A stretch of 64,000 bases of DNA, from positions 331,627 through 395,626 of the forward strand of contig NZ_FOOU01000004.1 of assembly GCF_900113275.1 (NCBI RefSeq), written 5' to 3'. Of the stretch, positions 1-8,431 are shown one piece after another. Each line of letters starts with the position of its first letter. The stretch's first letter is position 1. The position numbers and the translations under genes were made by a program. This DNA is from Neptunomonas qingdaonensis (GTDB lineage: Bacteria; Pseudomonadota; Gammaproteobacteria; Pseudomonadales; Balneatricaceae). A model generated the notes under the pieces. That model was given only the letters and a program-made list of their open reading frames with translations. It did no database searches and was not told the origin of the DNA.

Positions 1-474
1 CTTAATTGTGAAATGTTCTTGAACATCTTCTTTCTGCTTGGTTGCAGTACCACCATTTTTAGAAATAGTAGCGCGAACTTTCTGTTTTAAAATATCATGA
101 TCTAGCTGCCAAGCTTCTAAATCAATCGCATACTGTTCCATGCTTATAAGATATTTGTGGTGTTCCCTTGTTTGTAATTTCTTCAACGGTCCCATCACCA
201 AGTTTTCTACAGCCGTTTTCCCTTCACCTGAAGGGCTCACTACAAACATGTATAGAGAGATAGGGCGAATAGCCCCATAAGGTAGCCGAACGTCATAACG
301 ACCTTGTGAGGATATAGCAATACCACTCAGTAGAGTGGCTAATGACATTTCTTGACTGACCTGTCGTTGTAAGCTGAGATCGCAACAGGCTTGCCATAAT
401 AGTGTTGGCTCCATACAAAAAGAGTTGAATTGCCCCGGTGATGGCAAGACGCGCGGGTTTGGAAAAATCAGCAT
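1..474 (-). CDS. DUF3987 (YfjI-like) protein, 3' end beyond window
   Basis: The first 158 codons of a protein running off the left edge are visible. The ATG at 474 has an AGGAG ribosome-binding site about 7 bases upstream. After an N-terminal stretch typical of DUF3987 proteins, a P-loop-like segment SPSGEGKT lies at residues 80-87, followed by a Lys/Gln-rich helical region. DUF3987 proteins are common on prophages and integrative islands and are thought to be helicase- or primase-associated NTPases, but no activity is established here. It is probably part of the replication or maintenance module of the island whose integrase sits at 7-8.2 kb. Family assignment comes from reading the motif and context, so moderate confidence. 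Confidence 0.65.
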   Translation of the reverse strand, partial: MLIFPNPRVLPSPGQFNSFCMEPTLLWQACCDLSLQRQVSQEMSLATLLSGIAISSQGRYDVRLPYGAIRPISLYMFVVSPSGEGKTAVENLVMGPLKKLQTREHHKYLISMEQYAIDLEAWQLDHDILKQKVRATISKNGGTATKQKEDVQEHFTIK

Positions 475-1411
475 GTTTATATCTCCTAATCAATAACAAA
501 ATTTTATTGCAGTAACTAGAGGTCACCGCAACGAGCGCTATATTGACTCAGAGACGAGCAGGCTACGTGCTACCTGCTTAATACTAATTATAATTAAGCA
601 CGACTATTGATTTATTTTTTTAAATAATATAGGGATGAGTATTTTCATAGGCTTTGTTCTTCCATAGCTGCTATTTCTGCTGTTTGTAGCAAAAATAGCA
701 GCGTTCAACGAGAAAAAGCCCCTGGATTTGCGATACTAGCAGCCCACTGGTCAGAAGTTACATACCTGAAGATGGGGTCTTTTTTCTATTTATATTTTCT
801 TTAGTTATATATGTGAGCCTTTTTCGCTGATCAACTACATGAAGAGCACTAATAAACTAGCCCCCTTCCTTCGGTCAGTTCTATGGTGTTTTTCACTAGC
901 TCAGATCACTCAGCCACCAATATCAATCGGGTTCGCTACCTTCGTCCTTACTCTCAGCCCTCAGTGTCCACGCACTGATGTAAAGGCGACGAATGAAAAT
1001 CACTGCGTGAGCTTAGCCTTTCGGCCTGCGTGGTAGATGAGATGGTCGGAGCAAGCCCCCCCCCCTGCACACTTCTATGCCTTTAAATAACAGGAGCTGC
1101 ACTTCTAGCTTGATGAAGAGGCAGCCGAGTTACATCTAAATATCCCTTCTAACTAAGACGCAACCATAGGCCTGTAATTGAAAAGTATTCGTCTGACATG
1201 CTTTAGCCCACCAGATAAATTTTTTATCCGCCATAGCCACAGATTAACACCCTACAAATTCAGTGCCGTTAGCACTTTTCAGTAAGTGACTCTCAAACCG
1301 AGATACTCTTTTACGAAGTCGAAAAATCATGTCAGAAAATCTATTAATTAAAACTCATTATTTTCTACGATATTTTTGAAAATACTGCTTTTTTAAAATC
1401 ATCGATGATAG
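475..1411. other. 937-bp region without a supportable gene
   Basis: No reading frame with a convincing ribosome-binding site or family resemblance was seen. The region would hold the promoter of the leftward DUF3987 gene and the 3' flank of the Gp2-like gene. It contains a run of ten C residues at 1056-1065. A 65-codon frame at 839-1036 has no plausible start signal and looks random. Confidence 0.5.
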
Positions 1412-2608
1412 TCATTTTCCTAACTCACGTGGACGCCCTCCCAAATTACTAACCGACTCTTGTAGCTGCCCTTTTCCCATTGTTCGATAATTAATTTTTT
1501 TCCGACCTTTAAACCGTTTAGGTAACTCTAAACGCATAAAGTAATCAGCCTTTGAGAAATAGCTGGCTATATGCCTCAAACCATTCCTAGCATTACCATC
1601 GGTACAATGAACCTGACCCCTAGCATCATTTTGGTAGTGACTGCTGCTCCCATTCACATTGAAGTAGGCTCCTCGCCCCTCTGTGATCTCATTAGACCAA
1701 TACTCCCCAATATTTTCACCTATAGTGGCATCACGACACCTTGTTGAACTATTAAAAAAAAACAAAACGTGAAAGTGATATCGCCTGAGTACTCCATACT
1801 CGAGCTTCCAAATGTAGCCTAATAACCCATTAAAGATTGTGTTATTCCTTCTGTTACGCAGTAGCCTTTCCATATCAGACTTAACTTTTTCAAACTCATC
1901 AGCTTCTAGACCAACATCCTTATTATTTAAAATAGACTTCTTCATTGCATCGTTGTACTTTCTTTTATAGCTTAGATCTACCCTGACCACTAACAATCTA
2001 GATCTTTTTTCAAAAAGCTTATCTATATACGAAAGCATACTTCTGTAATTTTTATCACATGTTTTTTTAACTTTTAATTTAAGTTTTTTAAACGAAGGAC
2101 TATTAATTTTATCCGAAAGCCTCATAAAACATTTGTATATTCTATTTTCAAGATCAGTATAATCCCTATCACTAGACTCACCACAATTAACACTATTCAA
2201 CTTATTGACTTTATCATAGGCCTCTATTGACCGATCTACGTCATCCATCCATTGCATATACGCTGTAATATTTGGAGAGAAAGCCCTCACTGTAAGCAAT
2301 CCTCGACGTTTGTAATCTCTAACAGACATGAAATACCTAAAGAACTGATCAACGACTTTACTTGTCAATGAAAGCTTATCAGGATAACCAATATTTAATT
2401 TCCTATAGATTTTTTTACCCTCTCCACACTTACGACCAGAAAGACCCACAAAATAAACATCGCCAATATCAAACTTATTAATCATCTTATCTATTTTAAC
2501 AAGTACCCTTCCTATATCCCTGTCGTCTGTAACTTCTAATTTATCTTCGTTAATTTCATAATTCCATTTATCATCCAACATACAATCTAATTCTTCATAG
2601 CCACACAT
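1412..2608 (-). CDS. Inovirus Gp2 / YagK-YfjJ family protein (HUH-type initiator-like)
   Basis: A protein of about 398 residues. The ATG at 2608 is preferred over a TTG at 2617, because AGGAA lies 11 bases before the ATG and only one base before the TTG. The C-terminal half has the features of the inovirus Gp2 / YagK_YfjJ_C family: LVVRVDLSY, a W-KLEYG segment, HFH at residues 278-280 (the metal-binding HUH motif) and YFSKADY at 350-356 (candidate nucleophile Tyr350 with Lys353). Such proteins are related to rolling-circle replication initiators of filamentous phages and are carried by P4-like satellites and islands. The gene is clearly more AT-rich than chromosomal neighbours. It probably acts in island replication (inference). 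A strong dyad lies just upstream. Confidence 0.72.
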   Translation of the reverse strand: MCGYEELDCMLDDKWNYEINEDKLEVTDDRDIGRVLVKIDKMINKFDIGDVYFVGLSGRKCGEGKKIYRKLNIGYPDKLSLTSKVVDQFFRYFMSVRDYKRRGLLTVRAFSPNITAYMQWMDDVDRSIEAYDKVNKLNSVNCGESSDRDYTDLENRIYKCFMRLSDKINSPSFKKLKLKVKKTCDKNYRSMLSYIDKLFEKRSRLLVVRVDLSYKRKYNDAMKKSILNNKDVGLEADEFEKVKSDMERLLRNRRNNTIFNGLLGYIWKLEYGVLRRYHFHVLFFFNSSTRCRDATIGENIGEYWSNEITEGRGAYFNVNGSSSHYQNDARGQVHCTDGNARNGLRHIASYFSKADYFMRLELPKRFKGRKKINYRTMGKGQLQESVSNLGGRPRELGK

Positions 2609-2621
2609 ATCTTTCAATTCC

Positions 2622-2663
2622 TATACATTTTGTATAAGCAATATACTGTCTATATTGCTTATA
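2622..2663. promoter_or_regulatory. Tandem dyads upstream of the Gp2-like gene
   Basis: Two overlapping inverted repeats lie 14-55 bp upstream of the ATG at 2608. One has perfect 13-bp arms (2633-2645 and 2651-2663) around CTGTC. The other has 5-bp arms, TATAC/GTATA (2622-2626 and 2632-2636). They could be operators of an autoregulated gene or part of a replication origin recognised by the HUH protein. The rest of 2609-2931 is AT-rich and shows nothing else. Confidence 0.5.
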
Positions 2664-2931
2664 ATAATATTATGTAGGTTATGACTAATTACTTTAATAA
2701 TATAAGATCCAAAACCACAAACATTATTAAAAAAACAATAAGTCACTACAACTCCAGATCCTATTAACAATAATTTCAATACACTCCTTCATAGAATATG
2801 TACATAGTTAGTAGAAAATTACATATCAAATAAATAAATCTTAGATATATATCACCTACTTGAGAACAGCACACAGTTGTCCTTCCGGGTTATTTAACCT
2901 GGTTCTTATGCTCATTCTTAGGAGAATCTAT

Positions 2932-3261
2932 ATGTCACATTCATGTCCCGCCTGCTCTTCAATGCAGGTAATTACACGAAACGTCGGGCGTAAAGTTGGC
3001 GGTATCACTGGCGGCGTTGCAGGTACCGCCAGTGGTGTGGCGGGGGCAACGTCCGGTGCGCAAGCCGGTTTCATCGCTGGAGCTGCAGGGGGTCCTGTTG
3101 GCATGGCTTTGGGCGGTATTGCCGGCGCGTTGTTTGGCGGTTTAATCGGCGGTACTACCGGCAGCATAGCCGGAGCAAACATCGGTAAAGTTATCGATGA
3201 CCGTGTACTAGACAATTTCGAGTGTCAGAACTGTGGTCACTCCTTCCATGTCGACCAGTAA
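2932..3261 (+). CDS. Zinc-ribbon protein with a glycine-zipper core
   Basis: A 109-residue protein starting at ATG 2932, with AGGAGA seven bases upstream. An N-terminal CPAC at residues 5-8 and a C-terminal CQNC near the end form a split zinc ribbon. Between them lies about 65 residues of Gly/Ala-rich sequence with regular GxxxG spacing (GGVAGTASGVAGATSG and similar), typical of glycine-zipper segments that pack in membranes. The function is unknown. Its place among island recombination genes suggests a cargo or maintenance role (inference). The start chosen is 24 codons inside a longer open frame whose upstream part has no ribosome-binding site. Confidence 0.7.
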   Translation: MSHSCPACSSMQVITRNVGRKVGGITGGVAGTASGVAGATSGAQAGFIAGAAGGPVGMALGGIAGALFGGLIGGTTGSIAGANIGKVIDDRVLDNFECQNCGHSFHVDQ

Positions 3262-3367
3262 CACCAACACTGATCATCCCCTCATTTAACTACTTTATTT
3301 ATATCACTGATTCCACGACACCCGGCATTGAGTCGGGCCTTATTCCGTTCTGAAACAGGAGTTCGTT

Positions 3368-4420
3368 ATGACGACACATCACACACACGCAAAGACTCAA
3401 GCTGAAAACCTACACCTTCTCAACACAACCAAACGCCGCCATGGACAGGCCCATCGTTTGGTGAATACCCGTCAGATAGATCGGAATACCTGGTTAACCA
3501 TTCGTAAAATCGGTATCGGCAGTTCGGACGCTGCCTCAGCGGTGGGGCTCAATCCATATAAATCCCAACTTGAACTCTGGATGGAAAAAACAGGACGACT
3601 TAATTCAACACTAGACAATGATGCCAACCATCCCGATAACGATGACAACACCCCGCTATTCTGGGGCACGGTGTTAGAGCCAATTGTGGCGGAACATTAC
3701 GCTAAGCGTACCGGCCATAAGGTGCGCCGGGTCAATGCGATATTGCAGCACAAGGATTACCCCTGGATGCTAGCCAATTTAGATCGCGAGGTAGCTGGTT
3801 CCAGTGAGGTCCAGATACTGGAATGTAAAACAGCGGGGATCAATGGAGCCAAACTCTGGCGTGACGGTGTGCCGGAATATGTGCAGTTGCAAGTAATGCA
3901 TCAGCTAGCGATCACCGGACAGGACGCAGCTGATGTGGCTGTGCTTGTCGGAGGCAATGAACTGCGTATCTTCCGTCTAATACGGGACGAAGCCTTAATT
4001 GATCGACTGGTTGCATTGGAGTCGGAGTTCTGGCGGCATGTCACTGAAGATACGCCTCCTCCGGCGGATGCCAGCGATTCCGCTCAACGAGCCTTACGTA
4101 GCCTATACCCCGATGATGACCATGAAGTATTGGATCTAACGGAGCAGCCGGCGTTGGCTCAAGCCTTTGAGCAATTAAAGGAGGTTCGATCGATGATTGA
4201 GGGTGCAAAGAAAGAGGAGGCTCAATTCAAGCATCAACTACAACAAGCCATGGGTACCGCCAGCGAAGCGCTGTTCCCCGCAGGTCGCATCACTTGGAAG
4301 AAAAGTACCGACACTCGAGCTGTAGACCTGGCCCGACTCAAACAAGAACAACCTGAGGTAGTAAAGCAATACTCGAATCTAAAGCCAGGCAGTCGTCGCT
4401 TTGTAGTACACCAACGCTGA
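3368..4420 (+). CDS. YqaJ-family viral recombinase (5'-3' exonuclease)
   Basis: A 350-residue protein with an AGGAG site before ATG 3368. It carries the lambda-exonuclease-fold signature of YqaJ proteins: IGIGSSDAA at residues 48-56, LEP with Glu104, LANLDRE with Asp139, ECK with Glu152 and Lys154, and the QLQ motif around 173-175. Such enzymes resect double-stranded DNA for single-strand annealing recombination on phages and integrative elements. It is followed by a terminator-like hairpin, then the Cys-rich and DUF932 genes, an order common on integrative elements. The C-terminal 100 residues are charged and probably helical. Confidence 0.85.
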   Translation: MTTHHTHAKTQAENLHLLNTTKRRHGQAHRLVNTRQIDRNTWLTIRKIGIGSSDAASAVGLNPYKSQLELWMEKTGRLNSTLDNDANHPDNDDNTPLFWGTVLEPIVAEHYAKRTGHKVRRVNAILQHKDYPWMLANLDREVAGSSEVQILECKTAGINGAKLWRDGVPEYVQLQVMHQLAITGQDAADVAVLVGGNELRIFRLIRDEALIDRLVALESEFWRHVTEDTPPPADASDSAQRALRSLYPDDDHEVLDLTEQPALAQAFEQLKEVRSMIEGAKKEEAQFKHQLQQAMGTASEALFPAGRITWKKSTDTRAVDLARLKQEQPEVVKQYSNLKPGSRRFVVHQR

Positions 4421-4433
4421 ACCATACCCCCCC

Positions 4434-4474
4434 AAAAAAACCCACACAGCATTAAGGTTGTCGTGGGTTTTTTT
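4434..4474 (+). terminator. Rho-independent terminator after the YqaJ gene
   Basis: A perfect 12-bp stem (4434-4445 with 4463-4474) ends in a T-run. Because the descending arm is GTGGG plus seven T and the ascending arm seven A plus CCCAC, it could work on both strands. It sits between YqaJ and the next ribosome-binding site, so it may attenuate rather than fully separate the two genes. Confidence 0.75.
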
Positions 4475-4494
4475 ATTATGTTAGGAGATAAATC

Positions 4495-5418
4495 ATGTTG
4501 AAAGGTCTCGCAATAACCCCACCGATACTCGGGCGTATCTCGATTGGTAAAATCATTGAAAAGGACGGTAAACGCCTACCGAAAAAAGACGACCAGTTTA
4601 CCCTGACGTCCCAGATACAGACACGAGAAGGCTGGCTGGCACACCCACTCGATGAGCTGTTAAGGACAACCCAGGATGGTAAGTTACGCCGCATCCCGAT
4701 CCGGCTTTTGTTTAATGAGCCCGATCTGAATCTCAGGGCAGATTACTCCATGTTTGATCGAAATATGGCTCGCCCCCTGTGTGTAGGCGATGGTGAGCAA
4801 TGTCGACGAAGAACAAAAGACGGTATGCAAACACTCCCATGTCCCAGTCCTGATGGCTGCGAGCTGGCTCAGGGTGGACGATGTAAACCTTATGCTCGAT
4901 TTAATGTTGTAGTGGGTGATGAAGATCCTCTGGGTACCTTTATCTTTCGCACAACAGGCTTTAACTCGATCCGTACTCTAGCAGCACGACTACAGTATTT
5001 TAAAGCCGTCTCGAATAATAAGCTGGCGTGTCTACCGTTGGAACTTCGGTTACGAGGAAAGTCGACTCGGCAGAGTCACGGAGCCCCGATCTACTATGTC
5101 GATATCACGCTGCGTGAAAATATGGGACTGGAAGAGGCATTAGCTAAAGCACAGCAAATGGCAATAGATCGCCATGAGGTTGGTTTTGACCAACTCGCAC
5201 TGGATCAAACTGCCCGACAGGGTTTTGCCAATGGCATTTTTGAAGAACAAGAAGAAGATGCGGCCGCAATCGTGGAGGAGTTTTATCCACAAACCGGTGA
5301 TGACTCCGTCCCCAACAACGCTCAGGACAAAACGGACTCACTCAGACCTGGACTGGACTCGGCAAGCCTGACCCAGAAGCTAGTCGCTAAATCACGCCGC
5401 ATACAAACATCACAGTAG
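4495..5418 (+). CDS. Cys-rich metal-binding protein resembling Gp3-type recombination directionality factors
   Basis: A 307-residue protein with AGGAGA before ATG 4495. It is the kind of gene usually annotated 'hydrolase or metal-binding protein' between YqaJ and DUF932 genes on integrative elements. Five cysteines at 96, 103, 116, 122 and 130 form a probable zinc site, ending in CKPYARFNV. This is followed by a segment with the pattern GTFIFRTTGFNS...L...L. The Cys cluster followed by CKPxxR and GxFxFxTTG resembles the Gp3-like recombination directionality factors of serine-integrase phages. That resemblance is my reading and needs a profile search. The C-terminal 60 residues are acidic and variable. 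Confidence 0.6.
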   Translation: MLKGLAITPPILGRISIGKIIEKDGKRLPKKDDQFTLTSQIQTREGWLAHPLDELLRTTQDGKLRRIPIRLLFNEPDLNLRADYSMFDRNMARPLCVGDGEQCRRRTKDGMQTLPCPSPDGCELAQGGRCKPYARFNVVVGDEDPLGTFIFRTTGFNSIRTLAARLQYFKAVSNNKLACLPLELRLRGKSTRQSHGAPIYYVDITLRENMGLEEALAKAQQMAIDRHEVGFDQLALDQTARQGFANGIFEEQEEDAAAIVEEFYPQTGDDSVPNNAQDKTDSLRPGLDSASLTQKLVAKSRRIQTSQ

Positions 5419-5545
5419 GCACGCCCTTTCATCAGACATTTCAACTTCTAATGACAAGACATCCCATAACGTCATGACATGATCGTCCAGATCCTCTCTG
5501 ACTCACTTACAACGTTTTAACAACATAATACCCTGCCGGGATCTT

Positions 5546-5562
5546 GCACCCCGAGAGGGTGC
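5546..5562 (+). promoter_or_regulatory. Leader hairpin before the DUF932 gene
   Basis: A 6-bp stem GCACCC/GGGTGC with loop CGAGA lies 27 bases upstream of the DUF932 start. There is no T-run, so it is not a terminator. It may affect translation or RNA stability. Confidence 0.3.
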
Positions 5563-5588
5563 GTTCCGTGCTGGCCTGGAGGCTTAAC

Positions 5589-6398
5589 ATGAATACTTTA
5601 TCCCGTGACCAACTTTATCGTAATGCACCGGCTATCTTTGCTGATGCGCCGGATCTGTCCGTTTCTAACCGCTATGGTTTTGTACCGACTATCAACGTGG
5701 TAGATGCCTTAAAAGGTGAAGGCTGGCATCCTGTCCGGGCACAACAGACCCGAGTTCGCAATCCCGAGCATAAAAACACCACCCGTCATATGGTGCGCTT
5801 TAGACAGGATCCAGACCGTCAGATCTTGGTGGGTGACAGCATTGCCGAATTAGTACTGACCAACAGTCATGACCGCACCGCCGCATATCAACTGGATCTG
5901 GGACTTTTTCGACTGATCTGTAGTAACGGCATGGTTACTCCAGTAGGAGACATGGGTGGTATTCGCGTCCGCCATGGTAAACAAGTTGTAGACCAGATAC
6001 TGGATGGTTCTATTGCACTGATTGACGAAATACCCAACATCGCCGGTACCGTTGAGAAATTCCAATCCATGCGGTTAACACCAGAGGAGTCGCACATCTT
6101 CGCTCAATCTGCTCTCACTATGCGTTACGGCGAAGATTGGAAAGAGGTCAGTCCTATTCAACCTGATGCACTGTTAAAAGCTCGCCGATCTGAAGACCGA
6201 GATCACAATCTCTGGCGCATCTACAACCGCACTCAGGAAAATCTGCTTAAAGGCGGTTTACCCGGTCGATCCAACAGTGGACGTCACACTCGCACTCGAG
6301 CCATCCGTTCAGTGACCGAAGATGTGCGTCTTAACCGTGCACTCTGGCAGCTGACAGAACACTTTGCACACCTGAAAGATCAGCCAAGAGCGACTTAA
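5589..6398 (+). CDS. DUF932 family phage/plasmid-like protein
   Basis: A 269-residue protein. The ATG at 5589 follows CTGGAGG and is preferred to an upstream start at 5544 that reads through the leader hairpin. It has the DUF932 pattern: an N-terminal segment ending SVSNRYGFVPT, then GWHPVRAQQTRVR, HMVRFR, a LVLTNSHD segment and LGLFRLICSNGMV around residues 105-115. DUF932 proteins accompany recombination genes on plasmids, phages and integrative elements, and their molecular role is not established. It is the last of the three co-oriented recombination-module genes. Confidence 0.8.
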   Translation: MNTLSRDQLYRNAPAIFADAPDLSVSNRYGFVPTINVVDALKGEGWHPVRAQQTRVRNPEHKNTTRHMVRFRQDPDRQILVGDSIAELVLTNSHDRTAAYQLDLGLFRLICSNGMVTPVGDMGGIRVRHGKQVVDQILDGSIALIDEIPNIAGTVEKFQSMRLTPEESHIFAQSALTMRYGEDWKEVSPIQPDALLKARRSEDRDHNLWRIYNRTQENLLKGGLPGRSNSGRHTRTRAIRSVTEDVRLNRALWQLTEHFAHLKDQPRAT

Positions 6399-6422
6399 AA
6401 AGGTGATCATCACAACCCACCC

Positions 6423-6454
6423 ATTCATTGCAGGATAGCTACCCTGCAATGAAT
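6423..6454. terminator. 12-bp perfect hairpin downstream of the DUF932 gene
   Basis: Arms 6423-6434 and 6443-6454 pair perfectly around an 8-base loop. No T-run follows on either strand, so this is either a factor-dependent terminator or an mRNA 3'-end stabiliser. Confidence 0.4.
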
Positions 6455-6668
6455 AAAACCTGATGACGTTTGCTTAAATGTTAGTTCGTTACTGGATAAG
6501 TGGGAGGAGACTACTAAATACACCAGAAGCAGTATTAAAATACCATTTGATGATATAAATATAAATAAATCTGAGGTTATCCAAGTTTTCAGCTTGATCC
6601 GCATGAAACATGCAGAAAAGGTGCTCTCAAGCAAAAAAGCTCGCAATTACACGCTTCTTATTCAATTT

Positions 6669-6896
6669 TTAATCACGTCTCTGATTGGGCTTTTTTTTTA
6701 ACGATATCTGCTCGTCTCGTTCAGCTATGCATTCGGGAATCCAGTCCATAATTTCTGATTTTAGCCAACCAACCCCTCTTTCTCCTGCCGGCAAAGAATG
6801 AGGGAAGGTACCTTCTGCCATTTTCCTATAAATACTTGAGCGGGAAAGTCCTGTAATATTAATAACTTATGAAAGATTGATGATCTGTATGATCGT
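6669..6896 (-). pseudogene. Broken AlpA-family excisionase/regulator
   Basis: Reading leftward from 6896, the frame reads TIIQIINLS, then a TAA stop (6867-6869), then VINITGLSRSSIYRKMAEG and an AlpA-like tail to a stop at 6669-6671. Intact AlpA relatives have a Glu codon (GAA) where this TAA lies, so a single G-to-T change would explain the stop. No usable start codon lies between the stop and the helix-turn-helix. AlpA proteins activate integrase and excision genes of P4-like elements, so loss would leave this island poorly able to excise (inference). The original start is not clear. Confidence 0.7.
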
Positions 6897-7042
6897 GACT
6901 CCATAGTTCTGTTCATGCAATAGTTCTTCTTTGTAGAAATTTACCGTTCAGGCTTCATAATGAGAGATCATCATCTAGTTTAGATTCCAGAAATACCTCT
7001 AAAAGTAGTCACTTAGGGGAGCTACGTTTGCACTAGAAGCGG

Positions 7043-8239
7043 TCATTGTACTTGAGCTCTTAACTGATCTAAGTAATCAGCCCACCGTTGCATCATTTTA
7101 GTGCGTTGCGCCAGGTGTGAAGTGCGGTTATAAGCACGGCCAAGAGAATCTTTCACCGCATGGGCTAACTGATGCTCTATTAACTCCACCCGTTCCTCCA
7201 ATACCTCATCAAGCAAGGTACGAGCCATTGCCCTGAAGCCGTGACCAGTCATTTCCTCTTTACTGATGCCCATGTTACGGAAAGCCGAAAGGATGGCGTT
7301 ATCACTCATAGGGCGGCGCGGACTTCTGGCTGAAGGGAAAACATACCCACCCCAATGGCCTGTCAAAAGCTTTTGCTCCTCTAATACTTCAATTGCCTGA
7401 CGACTGAGGGGAACAATATGATCTACCCCCATTTTCATTTTCTCTGCGGGTATACGCCACTCTGCTTTTTCAAAGTCTATTTCTGGCCATTCTGCATGTC
7501 GTAATTCTTTGGGCCGAACAAAGACCAAAGGAGCTAATTTTAGCGCTGCACGCACAGTTGACGTCCCTTCATAACTATCTAGCATCTGTAGCAATTTACC
7601 GACTTTGGCAGGATCGGTAATGGCAGGGAAATGTTGTGTTTTATGTGTAGCCAGTGCCCCTTTCAAGTCAGGAGTAATATCTCGTTTCGCTCGCCCTGTC
7701 GCAACGGCATAACGAAACACCTGACCTGTGACCTGCTTTATCCTGTGTGCACTTTCTATAGCACCACGGGCTTCAACACGGCGCAATACTGCTAATAGTT
7801 GGGGCGGGGTAATATCATCCAGCGACAGAGTGCCCATATAGGGTAATAGATCACGCTGGATAGCACGCAAAACTTTGTCGGTATAACTTTCAGACCAATT
7901 CGCAGATTGTTGCTTATGCCACTCTAAAGCTATCGTTTCAAAATTATTCAGTTGTGCTTCTGTCTGATTAGCCTTCTTGGCCTTTTTTGCCTGCGAAGGG
8001 TCTATACCTTGTTCTAACTGATCTTTTGCCAAATCAGTAGCTTTACGAGCATCTTTAAGCGTAATCCTAGGATACATCCCTATTGCTAGGCGCTTCTCTT
8101 TACCGGAAAAGCGGTATTTAAGTCTCCAGCATTTTGAACCAGCTGGTGTTACCTCTAGATACAATCCTTTAGCGTCACTTAGCCGGTAGGCTTTCTCTCT
8201 AGACTTTGCTTGTCTAATTTGAGTATCAGTCAATGCCAT
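7043..8239 (-). CDS. P4-type tyrosine integrase
   Basis: A 398-residue tyrosine recombinase. The ATG at 8239 is preceded by GGAGG. It has the DUF4102 arm-binding N-terminus (residues 1-90, with DAKGLYLEVTPAG), a core-binding domain around 98-185, and a catalytic domain with Arg242 (VRPKELR), HGFR at 333-336, EHQLAHA at 355-361 and nucleophile Tyr370 (RAYNR). It lies between the decayed AlpA gene and tRNA-Ala, the usual place for an integrase that uses the tRNA 3' end as attachment site. The length is normal and all catalytic residues are present. Confidence 0.93.
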   Translation of the reverse strand: MALTDTQIRQAKSREKAYRLSDAKGLYLEVTPAGSKCWRLKYRFSGKEKRLAIGMYPRITLKDARKATDLAKDQLEQGIDPSQAKKAKKANQTEAQLNNFETIALEWHKQQSANWSESYTDKVLRAIQRDLLPYMGTLSLDDITPPQLLAVLRRVEARGAIESAHRIKQVTGQVFRYAVATGRAKRDITPDLKGALATHKTQHFPAITDPAKVGKLLQMLDSYEGTSTVRAALKLAPLVFVRPKELRHAEWPEIDFEKAEWRIPAEKMKMGVDHIVPLSRQAIEVLEEQKLLTGHWGGYVFPSARSPRRPMSDNAILSAFRNMGISKEEMTGHGFRAMARTLLDEVLEERVELIEHQLAHAVKDSLGRAYNRTSHLAQRTKMMQRWADYLDQLRAQVQ

Positions 8240-8260
8240 ACTGCCTCCATTGTCAATAGT

Positions 8261-8340
8261 GGGGGCATTTTGTAGAAAATTTTTAATCTTAAAGAAAATG
8301 CCCCCAGAAATGCCCCCTGCTTACCCCGGATCTGGGGGCA
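8261..8340. repeat. Four copies of TGCCCCC in two orientations between integrase and tRNA
   Basis: The heptamer TGCCCCC occurs at 8299-8305 and 8311-8317, and inverted at 8261-8267 and 8334-8340. The first and second form an 11-bp inverted repeat (8261-8271 with 8295-8305). The second and fourth extend to a 10-bp inverted repeat (8299-8308 with 8331-8340). The position just upstream of the integrase start, inside the attachment region, suggests arm-type integrase or AlpA binding sites, or autoregulation (inference). Confidence 0.5.
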
Positions 8341-8372
8341 CCTTATGGGACTACTTAGGACACAGTATAAAC

Positions 8373-8396
8373 GAAAAAGCCCGCAATGAGCGGGCT
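8373..8396 (-). terminator. Terminator of the tRNA-Ala transcript
   Basis: On the minus strand, a 7-bp stem (AGCCCGC/GCGGGCT, loop TCATT) is followed by five T residues, 36 bases past the tRNA CCA. It probably ends the tRNA transcript before the integrase gene. Confidence 0.75.
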
Positions 8397-8431
8397 TCTA
8401 GGACAATTTGGGACGCTATGATACAAGATAT

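Noticed and set aside
293..526. 77-codon leftward frame at the left edge
   Set aside because: It overlaps the DUF3987 gene in another frame; the latter has the better ribosome-binding site and a recognisable motif.
839..1036. 65-codon rightward frame in the left gap
   Set aside because: No start signal, no family resemblance, and composition like non-coding DNA.
1056..1065. Run of ten C residues as a phase-variation tract
   Set aside because: It is not inside or just upstream of a credible gene, so no switching function can be proposed.
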